Part shown: positions 57,027-64,000 of the stretch, piece after piece
Position numbering within the stretch: the stretch's first letter is position 1
How the letters are laid out: each line of letters starts with the position of its first letter
Made by a program: the position numbers and the translations under genes
Assembly: GCF_023920225.1 (NCBI RefSeq)
Contig: NZ_CP092588.1
Coordinates: 310,001-374,000 of the forward strand
Source of the DNA: Vibrio gazogenes
Lineage (GTDB): Bacteria > Pseudomonadota > Gammaproteobacteria > Enterobacterales > Vibrionaceae
Direction of reading: 5' to 3'
Length of the DNA: 64,000 nt
The notes under the pieces: model-generated
What the model was told of the DNA's origin: nothing
The model's input: only the letters and a program-made list of their open reading frames with translations
Databases searched by the model: none

Positions 57027-57348
57027 TCTTTTAAGAGATAACCGTAAGGTTTCGTTGCTTGGCAGGTTCGGTCGTGGTTCTAAAAAGCATATTCTGCAAA
57101 AACATGCTCTGTAAAAAGATGTTGTGCTGAAAACGCTGTGCTTCCCTGCAACGAGACTTTTGCCTCACACCAAGCCCTTGATGCTTTCAAACCGCTTATT
57201 TTCAAACCGACAGTTTTTAAACCAAAAGCTTTAAACCAAGGCGTTCAAATCCAATGTTTTCAAGCAGAGTTAGAGCGCAACGCTCTTAAACTCAAAAAGA
57301 CATGCGCTGACGACACGTGAAAACGTAAAATATGAATAACCTAAACGA
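57027..57348. other. 322-bp gap with TTTTCAAACC-like repeats
   Basis: Short imperfect repeats of the word (T)TTCAAACC(G/A) recur 57187-57250. A plus-strand frame 57138-57320 reads through them (FKPLIFKPTVFKPKALNQ) but has no ribosome site and is probably chance. A hairpin with arms AGAGCG/CGCTCT lies at 57271-57285 and may terminate the nqrM transcript. Confidence 0.4.
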
Positions 57349-57552
57349 TTAACGCTCTTCATCGGGTTCTTGGATTTGATAGAGTGTTTTTTCCTGATTT
57401 TCACAGACATCTTTGCAGTTACAGGCACGCTCCACGCCGATAGAAGACAAACCACCACAGCTCCCCTGAATGGATCGACGATGAAATAGTACTCCGATCG
57501 CCATACCGATGATTAAGATGATAAATACAACAAATGTCAGTAGGTAAGTCAC
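57349..57552 (-). CDS. nqrM: NqrM-type maturation protein (GTG start)
   Basis: GAGGAT-like AAAGGAGAT precedes the GTG at 57552; the longer frame to 57750 has no support. The 67-residue protein has one membrane helix (TYLLTFVVFIILIIGMAIGV) and the four-Cys signature of NqrM/DUF539 (SCGGL, then ACNCKDVC). NqrM delivers iron for the Cys4[Fe] centre of Na+-translocating NADH:quinone reductase. In Vibrio it normally sits downstream of nqrF and apbE; neither is here, so this is either a separate copy or a second homologue. The C-terminus is slightly longer than usual (NQEKTLYQIQEPDEER). Confidence 0.85.
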   Translation of the reverse strand: MTYLLTFVVFIILIIGMAIGVLFHRRSIQGSCGGLSSIGVERACNCKDVCENQEKTLYQIQEPDEER

Positions 57553-57777
57553 GGATATCTCCTTTAGCGTCTGTTCTGAAATGAATTTGGGACGAACAAC
57601 GCTTCTTGATAAAAGTGTAGTTGATAAAACGGTGTCAAAGCAACCACCGACCGATGAGGGACGAATACCTGCATGATCGGGGGATTGCTGCTCTTGTTTA
57701 TCGTGCGAAAAGGATAAACAAGCGCACAGCATAACTCTTATTTTTAGCATATGCTACATATAAATACGTTGTAGCAC

Positions 57778-58821
57778 CTATAAATCGACCTTGAGGGTCT
57801 GCCCGCTGTCGTTGCTCTTGAGTGCAAGCTCTATCAGACGAATCGCATTCAAGGCTTCATGCGCTGTGACTGGGGGCGGTGTTCCCTGACGAATTGAGTC
57901 GGCTAACTGAATAAAGTAGTGTTCATAGCCACCTTGTTCATTCTGAATCAATTCAACATGCGCTTCAGTCGAAAGCTGTCCTCGGTTTTCCTCAAATTCT
58001 CGGCGCTGCTGCCGCTTCTCAATACAACCGCTTGTTTTGAGCCATGACTCTTGCGGATCAAGACCCATTTTGATGTATTTTGCTTTGGTTCCCAGAATCT
58101 TATAGCGCAGATTATCACCTGGACTATATGGGTTGGCATGGAGTTGAACCAGAAAAGTCGGGTAGTGCAGTAGCAGGTTGAAGAAGTCCGTTGCACCATC
58201 GGCTTGACGCATTGAGCGGCACTGCGCGGTGAGTGCATCCGGAGAACCGAACAGTTCGAGGACCTGATCGATGAGATGAGGCGCAAGATCATAGAGTATA
58301 CCGGCACCTTCAACGTCCGCCGATTCACGCCAGCGATCTCTGACCTCAGGGCGATAGCGATCAAAATGGGATTCGAACCATTTGACATCGCCCAGTTTGC
58401 CTTCCGCGAGCAACTTTTTCACAGTGAGGAAATCGTTATCCCAGCGGCGGTTGTGGTAAACACTGAGCGTGAGTTGCTTTTCTTGAGCGATACGGATCAA
58501 GGTTTCTCCGTCAGAAACCCGAGTGACGAATGGCTTTTCGACAACCACATGTTTACCGTGTTCCAGCGCCATTTTTGCCAACGAGAAGTGCACATCATTG
58601 GGGGCTGTAATGATCACCAGTTCTGCATCTGACTGTGCAAGCAAACGGTCGGCACTTTCATAGCAGGTGACGGCCGGATATTGTGCCGCAATCACATCTT
58701 GCTGACGACTGCTAATGGCGCAAAACTGAAACTGGGGTAAAGACCCAAGGAACGGAATATGAAATGTTTTGGCTGAGTAGCCGTAGCCAATCACGGCCGT
58801 CTTAATGGGTTGGGACATCAT
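57778..58821 (-). CDS. Gfo/Idh/MocA-family oxidoreductase
   Basis: The ATG at 58821 is 5 bp after AGGTGAAG and preferred to the GTG at 58827. The product (~347 residues) starts with the Rossmann motif TAVIGYGYSAKTFHIPFL and has HVVVEKPFVTRVSDGE (the family EKP lysine), and a C-terminal alpha/beta domain (ADVEGAGILYDLAPHLIDQV with the catalytic-type His). Such enzymes are NAD(P)-dependent sugar or inositol-type dehydrogenases; the substrate is not clear. A CI-like regulator of the same orientation lies 100 bp upstream. Confidence 0.88.
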   Translation of the reverse strand: MMSQPIKTAVIGYGYSAKTFHIPFLGSLPQFQFCAISSRQQDVIAAQYPAVTCYESADRLLAQSDAELVIITAPNDVHFSLAKMALEHGKHVVVEKPFVTRVSDGETLIRIAQEKQLTLSVYHNRRWDNDFLTVKKLLAEGKLGDVKWFESHFDRYRPEVRDRWRESADVEGAGILYDLAPHLIDQVLELFGSPDALTAQCRSMRQADGATDFFNLLLHYPTFLVQLHANPYSPGDNLRYKILGTKAKYIKMGLDPQESWLKTSGCIEKRQQRREFEENRGQLSTEAHVELIQNEQGGYEHYFIQLADSIRQGTPPPVTAHEALNAIRLIELALKSNDSGQTLKVDL

Positions 58822-58923
58822 CTTCACCTATTCGTTATCGTTAATTCGTTATCGTTAGAGTTTAATACCTGTGACTGTTCAACATCATGACGGAGTCAGT
58901 CATCTTGATCAATCAATGTCTGC

Positions 58924-59610
58924 TCAAGACCGCTGTATCGTAAGAACGACCCGTCCGAGAATGCGGACTTTATTCGTATCGATACTCACCGCCTCCTCGG
59001 GAAACATGATGCGTATTTGCTGTTCCGGCAACCGTTGTGCGGTGTGAAGCACAATTCTACCGTCGATATCCATTAGATAACGACCGGCAACAATCTCCTG
59101 AATATGTTGATCAATCAGATAGATTGCATCTGTCGTTTCGACTTCGATCGTCGAGGCTGCTTTCAATTGAAGTTCATGCATTCTTTGTGCGGCATAGGGG
59201 GATTCTCCGGTACTGATTAATGCTCCGTGTTTGAGACTGAATCGCTGAAGAATCACGGTGGCGTGCTGATAAATCTGGCGTGTTTCTGACGGAGATTGGT
59301 AAAAGTTCACCTGATCCTGTATTTGAGGCATGAATTCATGACTTTCCCACAGCGAAGGATGGATATCTTTGCATGGATAGTCCCTCGGTAAAGCGAGTTG
59401 TTTGACGGGAATCCCCAATGAGAGGTGCAGCCGGACAATCAGTTCATGAGAGGTCCGATTATGTGCATTCCAAGTGCTAAAAGTCGATTTTGGAATATTC
59501 AGAAAATTGGACAATGCGATATAATCTTTGCACTGAGTTTGGAGTTTTAAATTGTTAGTAAATGCCGTTCCTTTTAGGTAAGAAAACGTCTTTATATTGT
59601 CATTTGACAT
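58924..59610 (-). CDS. CI-like phage-repressor-type regulator
   Basis: The 228-residue protein has an N-terminal helix-turn-helix of the Bac_CI_repr type (CKDYIALSNFLNIPKSTFST, WNAHNRTSHELIVRLHLSLG) and a C-terminal domain with S24/LexA-like beta fold features (SIEVETTDAIYLIDQ... VRILGRVVLTIQRS). A serine-lysine catalytic pair cannot be confirmed by eye, so self-cleavage is uncertain. No phage genes surround it; such CI-type proteins are common, fixed regulators in Vibrio. Its neighbour on the same strand is the Gfo/Idh oxidoreductase. Confidence 0.7.
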   Translation of the reverse strand: MSNDNIKTFSYLKGTAFTNNLKLQTQCKDYIALSNFLNIPKSTFSTWNAHNRTSHELIVRLHLSLGIPVKQLALPRDYPCKDIHPSLWESHEFMPQIQDQVNFYQSPSETRQIYQHATVILQRFSLKHGALISTGESPYAAQRMHELQLKAASTIEVETTDAIYLIDQHIQEIVAGRYLMDIDGRIVLHTAQRLPEQQIRIMFPEEAVSIDTNKVRILGRVVLTIQRS

Positions 59611-60380
59611 CCTGAAGCCCTATTTTAGTATGGTTTTAGTATGAGATTGCCCGTGTAAGCTTTATCTGTTTTAAGGAGAGAATTAAGATTCTGACATCAG
59701 ATTCAAACCGGTTATATCTCCCCACCGGACAAGTGAAAAAATAATATCACTGCCTGTCCGGGAGAACAGCCAAATGGTCGTGTACTCCGTCGCAAAAGAT
59801 ATGATTGATTGGATGTTTGTGACCCGTTTGCTTCTGTCGTGCTTATTTTTTGTCAGAACCGTTTGCCAAGAAAACGGTATAACTTATGGAGTAGATGAAG
59901 CATATGCTATTAGAAGATCAGGATTTTTTTGTTGAATCTGTGGAATTTGTCCTTGATGCCGTCGCACAAGATCAAATCGGAAATAGTCGGGCTGATATTG
60001 GTATTTATTTGATTAGCTTATTAATCGCTGATCAGAAACTCAGGTCGGAAATCAGCGTAGAGTCATGACTGGGTGATATATTTGTCAATATAAGATGTAA
60101 AAAAAGGGAGGGAAATATAATATATTCAAGATAATAATATATCTTGTTTACAGATGAATATATTCTATTGCATACGTTATGTTAATGAATATATAGGATG
60201 GCATGAGGTGATTCATATTTATCAATTGCCTCATTTTAATTGGGTATATATTTTATGATTGAAATTCAATGATAATGTATTATGCTTTGACGTCTTTATG
60301 AATGATATCGTTATTAACGCTGATTGACCTTTATCATTATGTGTCATTAGCAAGAATTCATCACGAAACAGGAGATGATC
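59611..60380. other. 770-bp gap with one short frame
   Basis: Apart from the 54-residue ORF at 59904 no coding signal is seen. It contains the promoter of the CI-like gene at the left and the promoter and leader of the alcohol dehydrogenase at the right; AT-rich and repeat-poor between 60070 and 60250. Confidence 0.5.
59904..60068 (+). CDS. possible small acidic protein (54 aa)
   Basis: ATG 59904 opens a 54-codon frame to TGA 60066-60068, with a weak GGAG ribosome site ~16 bases upstream. The sequence (contains VEFVLDAVAQDQIGNSRADI then GIYLISLLIADQKL) looks protein-like, with amphipathic helices and acidic N-terminus. It is too short to recognise. Position between a CI-like gene and an alcohol dehydrogenase gives no hint of function. 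Confidence 0.4.
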   Translation: MLLEDQDFFVESVEFVLDAVAQDQIGNSRADIGIYLISLLIADQKLRSEISVES

Positions 60381-61433
60381 ATGAAAACAGTTGGCTACGC
60401 AGCATACAATCAAGGTGCAGCTTTGGAACCGTATGCATTTGAACGCCGGGAGCTGAGAGAGAATGATGTTGCAATCGAAATTCTCTACTGCGGTGTTTGC
60501 CATTCGGATCTGCATTCGGTTCGTAATGATTGGGGTGGCTCAACTTACCCACTTGTGCCGGGACACGAAATTATCGGACGGGTGACTGCTGTCGGGTCAG
60601 ATGTATCCCGTTATAAAATGGGTGACACTGTCGGAGTTGGCTGCATGGTTGATTCATGCCAGCACTGTGATCAGTGTGAAGCAGGGGAAGAACAGTTTTG
60701 TCGTGAAGGAATGACCGCCACTTATTGTGGTCAGGATCGCCATACGCATGAACCGACACAGGGTGGCTATTCACGCCATGTTGTCGTTCGTGAAGAATTT
60801 GTGCTGTCAATTCCGCAATCGTTGGAGCTTTCTCGTGTTGCACCGCTGTTGTGTGCCGGTATCACCACTTACTCACCACTCAAAGCTTGGGATGTAAAAG
60901 CCGGGACAAGAGTTGCAGTGCTGGGACTGGGGGGGCTTGGTCATATGGCGGTGAAACTTGCAGTGGCAATGGGCGCAATCGTGACGGTTATCGGTCGGAC
61001 TGATTCAAAGATTGAAGATGCAAAAGCATTAGGTGCGCAGCATTATTTGATCTCTTCAGATGAAGCGGCGATGGCGCAAGCACAGTCTAGCTTTGATTTG
61101 ATCATTGATACCATTCCGGTCAAGCATGATGTCACCGGTTATATCCCGTTAATGGATGTCAATGGCACACTGGTTATCGTTGGTCAGGTGGGGCTACTGG
61201 ATGAACCATCAACATTACCGATGATTTTCGGTCGTCGTCGAATTGCAGGCTCTCTGATCGGGGGAATTCAGGAAACGCAAGAAATGCTTGATTTCTGTGG
61301 TGAACATAATGTGTTGCCTGAGTGTGAAATGATTCGGATGGATGAAATCAATGAAGCCTATGAGCGAATGGAACGTTCTGACGTTCGCTATCGTTTCGTG
61401 ATTGATATGGCAACGATGCCTGAGAGCGCATAA
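60381..61433 (+). CDS. zinc-dependent NAD(P)-alcohol dehydrogenase (cinnamyl-alcohol dehydrogenase type)
   Basis: The ATG at 60381 has AGGAG 6 bases before it; an ATG two codons earlier is too close to that site. The ~350-residue medium-chain enzyme has the catalytic zinc Cys in YCGVCHSDLHSVRND, GHEIIGRV, the structural zinc Cys series CQHCDQCEAGEEQFC, and the Rossmann segment VAVLGLGGLGHMAVKLAV. It resembles YahK/Ahr aldehyde reductases, which reduce aldehydes with NADPH. A strong terminator follows. Monocistronic. Confidence 0.93.
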   Translation: MKTVGYAAYNQGAALEPYAFERRELRENDVAIEILYCGVCHSDLHSVRNDWGGSTYPLVPGHEIIGRVTAVGSDVSRYKMGDTVGVGCMVDSCQHCDQCEAGEEQFCREGMTATYCGQDRHTHEPTQGGYSRHVVVREEFVLSIPQSLELSRVAPLLCAGITTYSPLKAWDVKAGTRVAVLGLGGLGHMAVKLAVAMGAIVTVIGRTDSKIEDAKALGAQHYLISSDEAAMAQAQSSFDLIIDTIPVKHDVTGYIPLMDVNGTLVIVGQVGLLDEPSTLPMIFGRRRIAGSLIGGIQETQEMLDFCGEHNVLPECEMIRMDEINEAYERMERSDVRYRFVIDMATMPESA

Positions 61434-61488
61434 TCCACATACGATATGCTGTCTGTGTGAGTTACAACTGATGCAGATATGATGTAAG

Positions 61489-61515
61489 AAAATGCACCCG
61501 AAGGTGCATTTTTTG
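61489..61515. terminator. bidirectional intrinsic terminator
   Basis: AAAATGCACC (61489-61498), CGAA loop, GGTGCATTTT (61503-61512) then TT. Serves the alcohol dehydrogenase and the convergent expansin-like gene. Confidence 0.92.
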
Positions 61516-61552
61516 TGCGCGGATTATATCCGCTCGTTTTTGTTCGTCATTA

Positions 61553-62251
61553 TTAATGCGATAAATTGTTGCTACCTGTATGTGTAGGTAATTGCATCGC
61601 CGTATCGATTTCACTGTTCAGTATCAATGAAACCGATTTGACTTCAACGGTTTGTCCCCAAAAGTCAGTGATCAGGAAGTCATAAGGGCCGATACCAAAT
61701 CCATCATTTTTGACAAAGTAGTTGTAGGGTTTACGTTCTAGCTGGGTGTAGTCATTGCCTGAACCGGAAACTCGGTATGACATCGCTGCAATCGGATATT
61801 TATGATCACGGACCTGAATCGCTGTCCACCACTGGCTGGATCCTTCTTTAAAATATAACTTCATATTTCCGGCTTGTTCGTTCGCAACATACTTCCAGGA
61901 AATTGGAATGCGGCCGGCTACAAGCGGTGAAATTTCAGCAAAAGCATCTTGATCCAGATCGACATCCCCTTTGGCACATTCCGGACATTGGTCGTCAATA
62001 CGCACGGTGACGGTCTGGTTGGTATTCATATTGGTCACTTCAATTACGGCACCGCAAGCCGCTGAACCATCATAGTCCGTAGCGTTCATTGCTGCGGTGT
62101 AGATGGTGTCGTCCGGCATTGGAAAACTACAGTTACCGCCACCGCCATAGCCATAAAATGTCCCTTCACCAGTATGCACTGAACTATCTGCAAAAACTGA
62201 TCCGCAGAATGAAACACTAATGATAAACAATAGATTAGATATTTTTTTCAT
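61553..62251 (-). CDS. bacterial expansin-like secreted protein (EXLX type)
   Basis: Signal peptide (residues 1-21, SVFA-DS). Residues ~25-125 form the double-psi beta-barrel: GEGTFYGYGGGGNCSFPM, TAAMNATDYDGSAACGA, VRIDDQCPECAKGDVDLDQDAF, with the conserved Asp of the active-like cleft (DVDLD). Residues ~130-232 form the CBM63-like domain with the surface Trp pair (SSQWWTAIQVRDHKYPIAAM). Expansins loosen plant cell walls by non-enzymatic disruption of cellulose-hemicellulose contacts. Finding one here suggests life on plant or algal/saltmarsh material. Complete, with its own promoter. Confidence 0.88.
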   Translation of the reverse strand: MKKISNLLFIISVSFCGSVFADSSVHTGEGTFYGYGGGGNCSFPMPDDTIYTAAMNATDYDGSAACGAVIEVTNMNTNQTVTVRIDDQCPECAKGDVDLDQDAFAEISPLVAGRIPISWKYVANEQAGNMKLYFKEGSSQWWTAIQVRDHKYPIAAMSYRVSGSGNDYTQLERKPYNYFVKNDGFGIGPYDFLITDFWGQTVEVKSVSLILNSEIDTAMQLPTHTGSNNLSH

Positions 62252-62573
62252 AAAAGCCTCTCTGTACGTTGAAAATAGATACTTAAATTTCTGTTACTGA
62301 AACTCAAGTAAGCATTTTAATGCATATTTGGCTAATAAATGTGTCGTGGCGGTCAACTATCGTGCAAAAGGATGGTTGCCATCAACAGATTGCGATGCTG
62401 CACATGTCGGGTTGTACGTGGTAACCATGTCATGACAACTTGTAACATGCGGTGGTGGTGTAAAATTGTAAAATCAGGTCAGATTTCCATAATCTTTTTC
62501 CTGTCATGTCTCGTAATCTAAGAGGCTCAGACAAATTTGTCCTGAAATAATGTTGCACAAGGATTCCGTGTTG

Positions 62574-63629
62574 ATGATTATTTTCCGTCCCGCTCAATTG
62601 AGTGATATCCAACAAATCGAACGTTTGGCCCATGAAAGTGGTCCGATGGTGTATACCTTACCTGCACAGCGTTCTCATCTGATTAAGAAAGTCGAACGTT
62701 CAATCGATTCGTTTCGGCAAGCGGTTTTTTTTCCGGGTGAGGAGAGTTATTTCTTCGTGCTGGAAGAAACGCTGACCGGACAAATTCTCGGAACGGGTGC
62801 AATCAACGCACTGGCCGGATATCAAGAACCCTTTTACGCGCTGCGTAACGATGTCTTGATCCATTCCTCCCGGGAGTTGAAAGTTCATAGCCGTATTCAT
62901 GCACTGACCATGACCCATGATCTGAGTGATCACTCTCAGCTTTGTTCTTTTTATGTGATTCCGTCACTGAAGAATAGCCTCTATCCGGCGTTGATTACCT
63001 TAGGTCGATTACTGTTTATGTCGATCCATCCGGAGCGCTTTACGACCGACTGGCTGGCCGTGATTCCGGGGGTGGCGGATGAAGATGGCCGCGCTCCGTT
63101 TTGGGAACATGTGGGGCGAAAGTTTTTCCGGATCGATTACAACCAAGTGGAATACTACAACGGTACCCGGGATAAAACTTTTATTGCCGAACTGATGCCG
63201 CATCATCCGCTGTATGTACCTCTGATTCATGAAGAGGCCCAAGCGGTGATGGGGCAGGTCCATCCCGATGCGCTACTACAATGTGGATTATTAAGTGATC
63301 AGGGCTTTGAACCGGATAAATACGTTGAGATTTTTGATGCCGGTCCGATTCTGACCGCGAACCGAAATACGCTCGATATCTGGCAGCATCATAAATTGTG
63401 CCGCGTGAAAGTTGTCGAGAGCCTTCCCCAGCGCCGAAAATATCTGATTGGCGTCAGTCATGAGACAGACTTCCGTGCGGTGATGGGAGAGGGATGGTTG
63501 GAAGGTTCGACGTTGCTGCTTGAGCCGCAAACATCGCAGACGTTGGCAATTAGTCATTCAGACGGCATTGATATGGAAAACCAGATCTGGTGTTTTCCTG
63601 TCAGTGACAAGGCTGAAACTCGTCTATAG
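62574..63629 (+). CDS. arginine N-succinyltransferase, alpha-type subunit (AruF-like)
   Basis: I use the ATG at 62574 (AAGGATTCCG upstream) and ignore the frame to 62550. The ~351-residue protein begins MIIFRPAQLSDIQQIERLAH and has YIPVIP-like core LCSFYVIPSLKNSLYPALI and the late LCRVKVVESL. It belongs to the AstA/AruF-AruG family, which transfers succinate from succinyl-CoA to arginine in the AST catabolic pathway. A second homologue follows 30 bp downstream, the AruF-AruG arrangement of Pseudomonas rather than the single astA of E. coli. AlphaF/betaG assignment is by gene order. Confidence 0.82.
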   Translation: MIIFRPAQLSDIQQIERLAHESGPMVYTLPAQRSHLIKKVERSIDSFRQAVFFPGEESYFFVLEETLTGQILGTGAINALAGYQEPFYALRNDVLIHSSRELKVHSRIHALTMTHDLSDHSQLCSFYVIPSLKNSLYPALITLGRLLFMSIHPERFTTDWLAVIPGVADEDGRAPFWEHVGRKFFRIDYNQVEYYNGTRDKTFIAELMPHHPLYVPLIHEEAQAVMGQVHPDALLQCGLLSDQGFEPDKYVEIFDAGPILTANRNTLDIWQHHKLCRVKVVESLPQRRKYLIGVSHETDFRAVMGEGWLEGSTLLLEPQTSQTLAISHSDGIDMENQIWCFPVSDKAETRL

Positions 63630-63659
63630 TGAACATAAACCATTCAGGGATAATGAAAA

Positions 63660-64000
63660 ATGATGGTGATCCGTCCGGTTGCAAGGAGCGACCGCAATGC
63701 AATAACAGCGCTGGCGGCCAAAACAGGCGTCGGTTTTACTTCGTTGCAAAATGACGAAAGTCAGTTAAATGATCGGATTGAACGGATGCGACGGACTTGG
63801 GAGCAACGAGCCCCACGCGAGGAGCAGGGATATCTGTTTGTACTGGAAGACAGCGATACCGGTAAAGTCGTGGGCATCAGTGGGATTGAAGCGGCCATCG
63901 GGTTAAATGAACCTTGGTATAACTATCGCGTCGGGACGCTGGTTCATGCCTCCAAAGCTTTGGATGTTTATACGCAAATGCCGACGCTGTTTCTCAGTAA
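63660..64000 (+). CDS. arginine N-succinyltransferase, second subunit (AruG/AstA-like); 3' truncated
   Basis: The gene starts MMVIRPVARSDRNAITALAA (ATG 63660, or 63663) 30 bp after the first subunit, with an AGGG site, and is open to the window end (113+ residues). GYLFVLEDSDTGKVVGISGI matches the AstA N-terminal strand. The frame is cut by the window, so the length and C-terminal motifs cannot be checked. Confidence 0.82.
   Translation, partial: MMVIRPVARSDRNAITALAAKTGVGFTSLQNDESQLNDRIERMRRTWEQRAPREEQGYLFVLEDSDTGKVVGISGIEAAIGLNEPWYNYRVGTLVHASKALDVYTQMPTLFLS

Noticed and set aside
57138..57320. 60-codon plus-strand frame with FKP repeats
   Set aside because: No ribosome site and it reads through short DNA repeats; treated as chance.
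1..64000. tRNA, rRNA or CRISPR arrays
   Set aside because: No cloverleaf with CCA or TTCGA-type arms, no rRNA segment and no regular repeat-spacer series was seen when reading both strands.

Overview
The window looks like chromosomal DNA of a marine gammaproteobacterium of the Vibrionaceae, most likely a Vibrio. The reasons are a Vibrio-style type VI secretion system (T6SS) tail, the zwf-pgl-gnd operon next to a Cache/GAF/HD-GYP sensor, an ExeM-type nuclease with a GlyGly-CTERM tail, an RLAN/RimK amidoligase paired with a GNAT-C39 protein, many chemotaxis receptors, and integron-type attC sites. No rRNA, tRNA, CRISPR array or integrase gene was seen. Everything here was read by eye from sequence; no database search was run.

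Layout. 1-2.2 kb is the end of a T6SS structural operon (tssM tail, tssA). A 99-residue gene follows under a sigma-54-type promoter. 2.8-6.7 kb is a decayed or mobile zone: a frameshifted small gene, a 1.28-kb segment bounded by 12-bp perfect inverted repeats and carrying an orphan 236-residue basic protein with unbiased codon use, a broken REP-associated transposase, and a GNAT gene with two stops and a frameshift. 6.8-14.4 kb is a T6SS delivery module: a second sigma-54-type promoter, vgrG, a DUF2169 adaptor fused to pentapeptide repeats, a second pentapeptide protein, DUF3540 and a DUF4150 PAAR-like tip. No toxin gene follows; instead a convergent SPOR/His-rich gene pair meets it.

15-30 kb is core genome: pyrC, a MOSC/flavin/2Fe-2S oxidoreductase, a cupin regulator-like protein, an acyltransferase, a periplasmic 20-residue-repeat protein, a YfcZ-type protein, a TetR regulator, a Cache chemoreceptor, a homocysteine methyltransferase, a split Aer-like PAS/receptor pair, and a secreted DUF4432 sugar-epimerase-like protein.

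30.6-41.6 kb is accessory. It begins with a parDE toxin-antitoxin pair, an ABM monooxygenase, an IS110 remnant and a nitroreductase/LysR pair. From 33.9 to 41.5 kb all genes lie on the minus strand, each followed by an attC-like site: an integron cassette array with no integrase in view. Its cargo includes a TIGR04141/DUF6119 protein, an SseB protein, a two-gene membrane cassette, an OLD-type ATPase/TOPRIM nuclease and a membrane-anchored protein with a HEPN-like RX4H motif, so several cassettes look defence-related. A 1.27-kb gene-free stretch then holds two copies of a structured ~190-bp repeat.

42.7-64 kb returns to core genes: exeM-like nuclease, rimK-like/GNAT-C39 pair, gnd-pgl-zwf, HD-GYP protein, ycdX, a cytochrome b562-like protein, an isolated nqrM, a Gfo/Idh/MocA oxidoreductase with a CI-like regulator, a zinc alcohol dehydrogenase, an expansin-like protein, and two tandem arginine succinyltransferase subunits (the second cut by the window end).
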